Shown one piece after another: positions 1-5,396 of a DNA stretch of 11,334 nt; position 1 is the stretch's first letter, and each line of letters opens with the position of its first letter. A program made the position numbers and the translations under genes. A model generated the notes under the pieces. It did not search any database, had not been told where the DNA came from, and was given only the letters and a program-made list of their open reading frames with translations. Origin of the DNA: Desulfobacteraceae bacterium UBA2771 (GTDB lineage: Bacteria > Desulfobacterota > Desulfobacteria > Desulfobacterales > Desulfosarcinaceae); assembly GCA_002352605.1 (NCBI GenBank), contig DEIP01000150.1:1-11334 (forward strand), read 5' to 3'.

Positions 1-1
1 T

Positions 2-150
2 CTCAGCTTCAGCCCATCTTTGGCTGATACCTCACTCTCAAATCCCACGAAATAGCTCGCTATTCCTGTGGTTTTGCTCTCTCGGATCAGCCAAACCTGA
101 ACCAAATCTGAGCGCCAATTCTGCGAAGTTATTTTTGCGCGAACCCTTAT
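2..150. repeat. Imperfect inverted-repeat block, probable part of a dispersed non-coding element
   Basis: This stretch can fold on itself almost end to end. The arm 19-28 (TTTGGCTGAT) is the exact complement of 86-95 (ATCAGCCAAA). Outside it, TTCAG (8-12) pairs with CTGAA (97-101) and CTCAG (2-6) with CTGAG (108-112). Inside it, CAAA (39-42) pairs with TTTG (73-76), CCAC (45-48) with GTGG (68-71), and AATAG-CTCG-CTATT (51-64) forms a tight terminal hairpin. The right flank (113-150) continues as GCGCCAATTCTGCG and ATTTTTGCGCG, whose partner would lie left of the window. No reading frame is supported. It ends about 10 bases beyond the PilZ stop. The architecture resembles a MITE/REP-like element or a large 3' RNA fold. 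That it is repeated in the genome is inferred; only one copy is visible here. Confidence 0.55.
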
Positions 151-160
151 TTGCCGGTTG

Positions 161-490
161 TTACGACCGATGGCCTTCGTGGACACCCTCCGGTGAGCGA
201 CTTGCTTTGGATATCTTCTCTTGAATCGCTTCATCAAACACCACCGCAAAGCCCTCGGAATTGCACCTCACCACTGTCCCCATCACGCTGAGCGCCTTTT
301 TGAAGGTAAAAATCGGGAATTGGACGTTAATGGGCTGGCCCTGATTGATCTTCCGCCTGGTGCCGAAAAAAAGACCTCCGGCGCCGATGTTATGGATTAA
401 ATCACGGAACGATCCCTCTTTGATTCTATATTTGGCACTGAATTGAGTCGTGTGGCGAGGATACCGGCGGCGATTTGATACCGTATTCAT
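161..490 (-). CDS. Small single-domain PilZ protein (predicted c-di-GMP receiver)
   Basis: A 109-residue cytoplasmic protein made of little more than one PilZ domain. PilZ domains bind cyclic di-GMP through an N-terminal RxxxR and a later [D/N]xSxxG motif, and relay the signal to motility, adhesion or polysaccharide machinery. Here RRRYPR (residues 7-12) supplies RxxxR, and NIGAGG (34-39), followed by LFF, sits where the second motif belongs. Its serine is replaced by Gly36, so ligand binding may be weakened. The beta-strand pattern continues through VMGTVVRC and GFAVVFDE. The last 18 residues (KASRSPEGVHEGHRS end) form a polar tail. The ATG at 490 is supported by AAGAAGG 10 bases upstream. 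The gene stands alone, divergent from the DUF2914 gene, with the inverted-repeat block just after its stop. Its partner cannot be told from context. Family assignment is secure; ligand binding is not. Confidence 0.85.
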   Translation of the reverse strand: MNTVSNRRRYPRHTTQFSAKYRIKEGSFRDLIHNIGAGGLFFGTRRKINQGQPINVQFPIFTFKKALSVMGTVVRCNSEGFAVVFDEAIQEKISKASRSPEGVHEGHRS

Positions 491-854
491 TTTCCGATTA
501 CCTTCTTAGGGCCCATCTTGCCAGACCACGTGAACGTCGGATCATCGCCAGTGGACGGATTCAAACACAAAACATGCGATCGTGACTTTCCGCCAGATTT
601 GCAGAAATGCGTTTTTTTGTCAAGGCGTTGGTTCCTGGTTGACCATCTGGATGATGGGGGGGCATTGTCATTCCCCCTTTCTGAATAACAATTGTTGGTG
701 ATTAATTGTTGAAGTTATTGTCGGTTCAGTTTATATTTTTCCGGATTGTCCGACATGGCGAAAATCGCCAAAATTAGGTATCAAGACAAAATATTCGTCG
801 TCAGCGTCTTGATCATGATGTAACCTTTTAACGCACGGTATTAAAAGATAAACC
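491..854. other. Divergent intergenic region between PilZ and DUF2914 genes
   Basis: This 364-base spacer has no credible gene and should carry the promoters of both flanking genes. Visible structures are: a G7 run and a C5 run able to pair around a 10-base loop (656-677), followed by only three T; the palindrome AACAATTGTT (687-696); AATTGTTG repeated directly at 690-697 and 704-711; a 6-bp hairpin TGGCGA-AAA-TCGCCA (756-770); and an 8-bp inverted repeat ATCAAGAC/GTCTTGAT (780-787 and 806-813). I could not assign -35/-10 boxes with confidence. Confidence 0.6.
756..813. promoter_or_regulatory. Two adjacent inverted repeats in the leader of the DUF2914 gene
   Basis: TGGCGA-AAA-TCGCCA (756-770) is a perfect 6-bp stem with a 3-base loop. 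Nine bases later ATCAAGAC (780-787) and GTCTTGAT (806-813) form a perfect 8-bp inverted repeat around an 18-base spacer. They end 41 bases before the ATG at 855, so they could be protein-binding sites or structure in the mRNA leader. No T-run follows either one, which argues against an intrinsic terminator. Confidence 0.4.
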
Positions 855-1673
855 ATGAACAGAGAAGAGCTTGAGGAGAAGGATCAGCGCCTCCTAAAAG
901 AATTCAGGGCGATTGTTAGCAGTAAAGAGAAAAAACCGTTAAGAAGAAAGCCCTTTTGGAAGGCAACCCATTTTTGGATGCCGATTCTTATTGTAGGGTT
1001 GATGATGGCCGGTCTGACGGCTTTGCGAGAACCGTCGACAATAATCGTGTCTGATAATTTAGCGCCACCGGCCGAGGATACCTTTAATAGTAACCAACAC
1101 TTTGTCTTGGAAGCATTTGCCGATCAGAATGCAGCAATGGATGCTAAAGAGATCGCGTCAACAAGCGGATTGCCTGAAAACACCGGTCCGTCCGCTTCAA
1201 GCGAAACCGATCAGCCCGAAAAAGAGACGTTATCCAAAAAGAAAGCAGCGGACACACCTGAAGTACCTTTAAACACGGCGTTTCCGGAAGAAACCAGGGC
1301 GACGGCCCAGTCGCTGTCGATTGAACCAAGCGGTATGCCTTCAAACATTCAAATTAGCAAAATTATATCCTGCAGCGGTGTTTGCAAAAGACAATATGTC
1401 TCTCCCGGAACAATGTTCTCCATCAAAGAAAATCCCAAGCCGGTGGTTTGGATGACCGTCCTGTCCGACAACCCACCTTTTTTCCTGACCCATGTCTATT
1501 ATGTCAACGGACGCAAGTATTGTGAGGTTCCTCTTGAAATAAAGTACAAGCATATGCGCACGTGGAGCCATGTGACCTTAGACCGCATGAATCAAACCGG
1601 CACATGGCGTGTGGAAGTGATTGCCGACAACGGGGAAAAACTTGAACAAATCGAATTTACAGTCGTGCCATAG
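855..1673 (+). CDS. Membrane-anchored DUF2914 domain protein
   Basis: A 272-residue single-pass membrane protein of unknown molecular role. The first 37 residues are highly charged (EELEEKDQRLLKEF, then KKPLRRKPFWK) and should stay in the cytoplasm. One hydrophobic helix follows (about 40-58, FWMPILIVGLMMAGLTAL), and the rest should face the periplasm. Residues 65-160 are a low-complexity Ser/Thr/Pro/Glu-rich linker. Residues about 165-272 match the DUF2914 pattern: a strand with HVYYVNGRKYCEVPL, then RTWS (235-238), then GTWRVEVIADNG and a final EFTV. DUF2914 is common in proteobacterial envelope proteins, but its function is not established. C173 and C177 (CSGVC) form a CxxxC pair, with C223 further on. 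The ATG at 855 has only a weak purine-rich upstream (AAAAGAT), so translation may be inefficient or structure-controlled. It converges on the small basic protein gene and appears monocistronic. Confidence 0.8.
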   Translation: MNREELEEKDQRLLKEFRAIVSSKEKKPLRRKPFWKATHFWMPILIVGLMMAGLTALREPSTIIVSDNLAPPAEDTFNSNQHFVLEAFADQNAAMDAKEIASTSGLPENTGPSASSETDQPEKETLSKKKAADTPEVPLNTAFPEETRATAQSLSIEPSGMPSNIQISKIISCSGVCKRQYVSPGTMFSIKENPKPVVWMTVLSDNPPFFLTHVYYVNGRKYCEVPLEIKYKHMRTWSHVTLDRMNQTGTWRVEVIADNGEKLEQIEFTVVP

Positions 1674-1742
1674 CAGGTTGTGAGAATGGGGGCGGGGGGC
1701 GCCACAAAAGAGCCGGTCAAGACGTTGATTCCTTTTCCATGA

Positions 1743-1907
1743 TTAAATATTCTCTCCTTCAGGCAGTTCTTCATCCGGGGACGGATTTTGGTTCTCTTCC
1801 AATGCCGACGCCTTTTTTTCCAGTTTACTTTTTCTCTTTTCTTCTTTCTTTTTCTTCTTCAACAACTCTTTTTGACGTTTTTTAAATTGAAAATTTGATC
1901 TTGCCAA
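1743..1907 (-). CDS. Small Lys/Arg-rich protein (54 aa, TTG start) downstream of the cold-shock gene
   Basis: This short frame encodes 54 residues beginning (M)ARSNFQFKKRQKELLKK. Its first half is intensely basic: about 17 Lys/Arg among residues 9-32, including runs KKKKK and EEKRKSK. The last 18 residues are acidic (NPSPDEELPEGENI end). The start is TTG at 1907, with AAGAGG 7 bases upstream, a well-placed ribosome site; no ATG is available. The sequence resembles short basic proteins I recall annotated as hypothetical in deltaproteobacteria, with the same N-terminal shape (MxRxNxQFxKRQKEL). I cannot confirm this here. The charge pattern suggests a helical nucleic-acid- or ribosome-associated peptide, which is inference. 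It lies 149 bases downstream of the cold-shock gene on the same strand, beyond that gene's terminator, so it may be expressed by read-through or from its own weak promoter. Confidence 0.7.
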   Translation of the reverse strand: MARSNFQFKKRQKELLKKKKKEEKRKSKLEKKASALEENQNPSPDEELPEGENI

Positions 1908-2000
1908 TTGGTAACCTCTTGGTCGTTAGGGCTTGATAAGGGTAACAAGAAAAGGATCGAAGCGCGGTTTTTTATCCAAGGCACCAAATCAAAACCAAAC

Positions 2001-2041
2001 AAAAGGGGCATCCCCTCAATAATAGAAAGAATGCCCCTTTT
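2001..2041 (-). terminator. Rho-independent terminator of the cold-shock gene
   Basis: AAAAGGGGCAT (2001-2011) is perfectly complementary to ATGCCCCTTTT (2031-2041), an 11-bp stem with a 19-base loop. It begins 16 bases past the stop of the cold-shock gene. On the minus strand the stem is followed by TTTTGTTTGGTTTTG, a T-rich tract typical of intrinsic termination. Because the stem also ends in T on the other strand, some bidirectional action is possible. Confidence 0.8.
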
Positions 2042-2056
2042 ACTCAGAAAATTAGG

Positions 2057-2257
2057 TTAGCTCACGGTGACATTGGCAGCGGAAGGACCTTTTGGTCCCT
2101 GCTCAATATCAAAGGAAACCCGGTCGCCGTCATTGAGGGATTTGAAGCCGGTTGCATTGATTGCTGAATGATGCACGAACACATCTGGACCGTCTTCCTG
2201 CTCAATGAATCCGAACCCTTTTTGGTCGTTAAACCATTTAACGATTCCATTGGCCAT
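2057..2257 (-). CDS. CspA-family cold-shock protein
   Basis: A complete 66-residue cold-shock domain, the usual length for the family: a five-stranded OB-fold that binds single-stranded RNA or DNA and melts mRNA secondary structure. The RNA-binding motifs are intact: W8, RNP1 as KGFGFI (13-18) and RNP2 as VFVHH (26-30). The family signature GxVKWFN is at the N-terminus and ends at residue 10. The C-terminal strand GPSAANVTV is also typical. The start is unambiguous: AAGGAGG lies 8 bases before the ATG at 2257. A terminator follows the stop. Sequence alone cannot say whether the gene is cold-induced, since many members are constitutive. The gene is followed on the same strand by the small basic protein and is divergent from the pentapeptide lipoprotein gene. 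Confidence 0.95.
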   Translation of the reverse strand: MANGIVKWFNDQKGFGFIEQEDGPDVFVHHSAINATGFKSLNDGDRVSFDIEQGPKGPSAANVTVS

Positions 2258-2631
2258 GTTAACATCCTCCTTTCTTAGAGATTTTCAATGTCGCAAACTG
2301 GAGGGCGCCACGTTGACAAATGGATCCTTCCTTCAGAGAGAAACCGTTCCGCATTAAAACGAAACTTAATGATGCTTTTATACTAACCCATATTTGAAAG
2401 AAATCAAGATAATTGTTGGTTATCTCCTTAAAAAAATTGTTGTTGCCATCGAACCCGGTCCGGCTAAGGGTGCCCTGACGGATGAATCTCTAATGAATAC
2501 AAGCACTCAAAATTTTTTCCGTTTGTGGTTAAGTAATGGGCCGAAAGAGCCGAGAAAGTGAAAAACGATTCGTGGTCAAGACAAGGATGACCCTTGCCTG
2601 TCTCGCGCCCCTTAGATCGAAGGACATAATG
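2258..2631. other. Divergent intergenic region between csp and pentapeptide lipoprotein genes
   Basis: This 374-base spacer holds the strong csp ribosome site next to 2258, the candidate csp promoter near 2377-2407, and two direct copies of AATTGTTG (2411-2418 and 2435-2442) that recall the pair upstream of the DUF2914 gene. The frame of the lipoprotein runs open back to an ATG at 2536, but that start lacks a ribosome site and would bury the signal peptide, so 2536-2631 is treated as leader. No RNA gene could be supported. Confidence 0.55.
2377..2407 (-). promoter_or_regulatory. Candidate promoter of the cold-shock gene
   Basis: On the minus strand TTGATT (2407-2402) is followed after about 16 bases by TAGTAT, which overlaps TATAAA (2382-2377). 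These are partial matches to sigma-70 boxes. Use of this site would give a 5' untranslated leader of roughly 110 bases before the ATG at 2257, in keeping with the long leaders seen in regulated csp genes. The match is imperfect and unverified. Confidence 0.3.
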
Positions 2632-3957
2632 ATGTATTTTAAAAAAAAGTGGATCAATTCTTTTGGTGTTTTGCTTTGCATTCTTTTCCTTTGTGGGTGT
2701 TGGGAACGCGAAAAATCTGAAAAATCAAAAAAACCATTACGCGAAAAACCGATAAGCCTGACAATTGATAGCCCACAGAATGGCGGCTATGAATTTTTCG
2801 GAGAAGAAATAAATTTTATAGCGATAAATGACAACGGTAAGGTCATTCACGATTCGGTAATTTGGACGTCTAATTTGGATGGCCAGATTGGAAACGAACC
2901 CAAATTCAAACACGCACAATTGTCCGTAGGACAGCATACCATTACCGCCCTAATTAAAGATGATACGGGACCTGATTTGGTTGATTCTTTGAACTTAACG
3001 ATCAAAAAGTTTACCTGGGCAGCGTACTATAGAAAACATTATCAACTTAGCTCAAGGATAGATGATGATCCACTGGATATCACGACTATCGATAGGGTGC
3101 TTAAAACAACTAAAAACTTCCGCGGGAAAAATTTGAGTGGGATCGATATGTCCGGAAGAAATCTAAGCGGTGTCACCTTCGAAAGCGCATTTATGGTTCA
3201 TGGCAATTTTTCAAGGTGCGACTTTAGAGATGCAAACCTGAAAAATGCAATAATTGAACATTCTGACATGTCGAACACGATGTTGAAAAATGCAAATTAT
3301 TCAGGCGTTGATTTCAGTGATGTTGATTTAAGCGGGGTGGATTTCAGCGGTGTGTATTTGAGCAATTTTAAAATGATGAATGCGAATCTATCCGGTTGTA
3401 ATTTTTTGAAAACCAATTTGTCATATACCGATTTGAATAACGCTGTGCTTAAAGGTGCTAATTTTAAACATTCAAACCTTGTTAAAACAAATCTGACAGG
3501 TGCGGATATTTCGAAAGCAAGAATTGAAGGGGCAAAAACGGTAAAGACGATATTTAGAAATGCAAACCTCAATGGAACCGTCATCCAACAACTAAGTATG
3601 GTAAAATGCGATTTACGTGGTGTGGACCTGAGGTCGGCCACCTTGATTGATGTTGATATGAATAATTTGAACCTATCCGGGTCTCATTTATCAGATTTGA
3701 ACCTTAAAAGGGTCGTTCTTTATGGCGCTGATTTCACCCGCTGCAATTTATCCGGATCAAATTTATCGAATATGAATCTAATAGATTGCACCTTTTCATA
3801 TGCTCAGTTAAGTAAGGCCGATTTTACGAATGCAATCCTTAAAAGATCAAATTTCAGAAATGCTGACTTGGATCAATCTAATTTCACCAATGCAAATCTC
3901 GAAGACGCGCTGAACATAGATAAAGCTAAGCATTTGGGATCGGTCATCGGCTTTTAG
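2632..3957 (+). CDS. Pentapeptide-repeat lipoprotein with N-terminal Ig-like domain
   Basis: A 441-residue exported protein. The N-terminus (MYFKKKW, then a hydrophobic stretch ending LFLCGC) is a lipoprotein signal with lipid-anchored Cys23. A charged linker follows, then an Ig/PKD-like beta domain (about 41-125: TIDSPQNGG, VIWTSNLDGQIG, VGQHTITALIKDDTG). A short bridge leads to residues 162-426, which are 53 consecutive pentapeptides of the form [N/D][L/F]xx[A/V] with no register break. This predicts about 13 coils of a right-handed quadrilateral beta-helix. The second position is hydrophobic in every pentad except KTVKT (302-306). A 15-residue tail ends the protein. Start chosen at 2632 because GAAGGA sits 7 bases upstream (ATG at 2629 is the near alternative). 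Cytoplasmic relatives such as MfpA/Qnr mimic DNA; the export signal makes that role unlikely, and a structural or binding role at the envelope is inferred. The gene is clearly AT-rich compared with the genes after it. Confidence 0.85.
   Translation: MYFKKKWINSFGVLLCILFLCGCWEREKSEKSKKPLREKPISLTIDSPQNGGYEFFGEEINFIAINDNGKVIHDSVIWTSNLDGQIGNEPKFKHAQLSVGQHTITALIKDDTGPDLVDSLNLTIKKFTWAAYYRKHYQLSSRIDDDPLDITTIDRVLKTTKNFRGKNLSGIDMSGRNLSGVTFESAFMVHGNFSRCDFRDANLKNAIIEHSDMSNTMLKNANYSGVDFSDVDLSGVDFSGVYLSNFKMMNANLSGCNFLKTNLSYTDLNNAVLKGANFKHSNLVKTNLTGADISKARIEGAKTVKTIFRNANLNGTVIQQLSMVKCDLRGVDLRSATLIDVDMNNLNLSGSHLSDLNLKRVVLYGADFTRCNLSGSNLSNMNLIDCTFSYAQLSKADFTNAILKRSNFRNADLDQSNFTNANLEDALNIDKAKHLGSVIGF
3115..3909 (+). 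repeat. Array of 53 coding pentapeptide repeats (15-base period)
   Basis: Within the lipoprotein gene, 53 successive 15-base units encode pentapeptides from NFRGK to NLEDA without insertion or deletion. Units are diverged at DNA level, with NLSG- and DFSG-type codings recurring, so the array is ancient rather than a fresh tandem expansion. Inward-facing small positions include cysteines in pentads 7, 19, 33, 42 and 45. Confidence 0.9.
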
Positions 3958-3984
3958 GGTTGCGGCATATTCCATGGGGCGCTA

Positions 3985-5325
3985 ATGAACACACCGGAAA
4001 ATCTCTCAGCATTGATTTCGGGGGCGGTTTCGCCGATATTTACCGGCCCTGTATTCGCCTCCTTGTGGGAAACCATCGAGGGGCTATTGATTCGATTGCA
4101 GTACTTCCTTTCGGTAATCGACGGTTCGGCACTGAGAGAGATTTCCCGTATGATTGACGAAGCGCTCCGGCATCCGGGAACCCGGTTGCTGAACGATCAC
4201 CTGGTGTGGTTTTTTGTGGGGGGCTCGCTGTTTGTGGGTACCCTGGCGTTCGCGGCGCTGTGGCGAGTGCTCCTGACCGGCATTCGATTCGACAAGGTCT
4301 CGTTCCGGAAAAGAAAAAGGAGCACGCCCGGTTTTGCCGTCTCTATCTGGGGGGCGGTTTCGGAATACCTTCGATCGGTGGTGAAAACCATCCTGGAAGG
4401 GGTGATCCTGATGTGCGTGACCGCGGTGCTGACCATGGTGGGGCACCTGTTATGCAAAATCGGATGGTATTCATACCAGGCCAGTCCGGTAGGGCAGGCG
4501 TACGCTGCCTACTTTCCGCATCGGGCACAACTCATAAACATGGTGCTGTGTCGGGATCTGTTCCTCTTTCCGGTCATGCTTACAGGGATTTCCTTCGGGG
4601 TGGGGATGGCTTTTTTCGCATGCTGCCGGTTGTTCCACATTACGCGCTATGTGTATCTGCCCCGGGGGCCGTTGGGAAAGATCGTCCTGTTCGCACTTCC
4701 GTTGAACGTGGGAGCCGCCGCCTCCGTGCGGACGCTTTTTCCCATACCCCACTGGGGCGCCGCCTATGCCGCCGCGCTGATCCCCACGCTCCTGGTTTTT
4801 GCCTATTGTTCCCGGTTCACGAACCGGCTCTTGCCGGAACTGGGGATGTTCTTCTCCGTGTGGAAACGCAAAAAAGACACTCCGCAGCATGTTGTTTTTC
4901 TCCAGGATCTGAACACGGGAAAAAAGATCTTGGAATACGACCCGCTGGCCGAGGCGCTGACGGGGAAGCGATTCCCGGTCGACGACGGTATCGAAACCCA
5001 GGGCCTGTTCCTGACAAGAAGCGGTCGCGAATTCATCTTGTACCGCTACGGTCACGACCTGTTCTTCCAGGTGGACGATCGCGAACTGTTGCTGCGCACG
5101 GACATGTCGGTGCAATGGCGGAAAAAGGGACGATTCGGGCGCTGCTTCCAGCTGAACAGGGAAGGGACGCGTTTGTTCCGCTTGGCCTGGTCGTCCTTGC
5201 CCCTGTTTGGACCCCAGGCGCCGGCCGCGGCCTTTTTCGATGCCTTTGAAGGCATCCTGAAAAACCGTACCGCTTACGAAAACGCATTTACGGTGGATTT
5301 GGGGGAAGACCAAGCGATCGGATAG
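3985..5325 (+). CDS. Polytopic membrane protein of unknown function
   Basis: A 446-residue protein I do not recognise. About five hydrophobic helices are visible, near residues 73-97, 134-158, 190-214, 230-250 and 257-277. A basic loop (about 102-113, FDKVSFRKRKRS) follows the first helix and another (KRKK, 294-297) follows the last. By the positive-inside rule both should be cytoplasmic. Residues about 298-446 form a soluble C-terminal region predicted to be mostly beta (VVFLQDLNTGKKILEYDP, FLTRSGREFILYRYG, LFFQVDDRELLLRTD), a layout that suggests a regulatory or binding domain. The gene starts 27 bases after the lipoprotein stop, which could mean co-transcription, but its high-GC composition differs sharply and its ribosome site is weak (GGGGCGCTA before ATG). 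Third-position GC and the hydrophobic pattern support this frame over long open frames on the opposite strand. The exact start is uncertain. Confidence 0.7.
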   Translation: MNTPENLSALISGAVSPIFTGPVFASLWETIEGLLIRLQYFLSVIDGSALREISRMIDEALRHPGTRLLNDHLVWFFVGGSLFVGTLAFAALWRVLLTGIRFDKVSFRKRKRSTPGFAVSIWGAVSEYLRSVVKTILEGVILMCVTAVLTMVGHLLCKIGWYSYQASPVGQAYAAYFPHRAQLINMVLCRDLFLFPVMLTGISFGVGMAFFACCRLFHITRYVYLPRGPLGKIVLFALPLNVGAAASVRTLFPIPHWGAAYAAALIPTLLVFAYCSRFTNRLLPELGMFFSVWKRKKDTPQHVVFLQDLNTGKKILEYDPLAEALTGKRFPVDDGIETQGLFLTRSGREFILYRYGHDLFFQVDDRELLLRTDMSVQWRKKGRFGRCFQLNREGTRLFRLAWSSLPLFGPQAPAAAFFDAFEGILKNRTAYENAFTVDLGEDQAIG

Positions 5326-5396
5326 ATCATAAAATCGCCGGTACGCCAATCCCGCCCTTTCCTTACATCCGGAACACGGGTATCCGACCCCAACCC

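Noticed and set aside
1684..1706. G-rich run after the DUF2914 stop (GGGGGCGGGGGGCG) as a G-quadruplex
   Set aside because: Only two long G-tracts are present, fewer than the four needed for an intramolecular quadruplex without splitting tracts into very short loops.
2442..2500. Possible riboswitch or tRNA-like piece (GGGTTCGATGG on the minus strand, AAGGGTGCCCTG on the plus)
   Set aside because: The flanks cannot form a T-arm or a cloverleaf, and the conserved GEMM (c-di-GMP) riboswitch core is absent.
3115..3909. Pentapeptide array as a Qnr/MfpA-type gyrase-protection protein
   Set aside because: The protein has a lipoprotein signal and an Ig-like domain, so it should not reach cytoplasmic gyrase, and its length exceeds the usual 180-220 residues of that group.
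4206..5249. Second long plus-strand frame (347 codons) inside the membrane protein gene
   Set aside because: Low-complexity Arg/Gly/Pro composition typical of an out-of-frame read of high-GC coding DNA, and no ribosome site.
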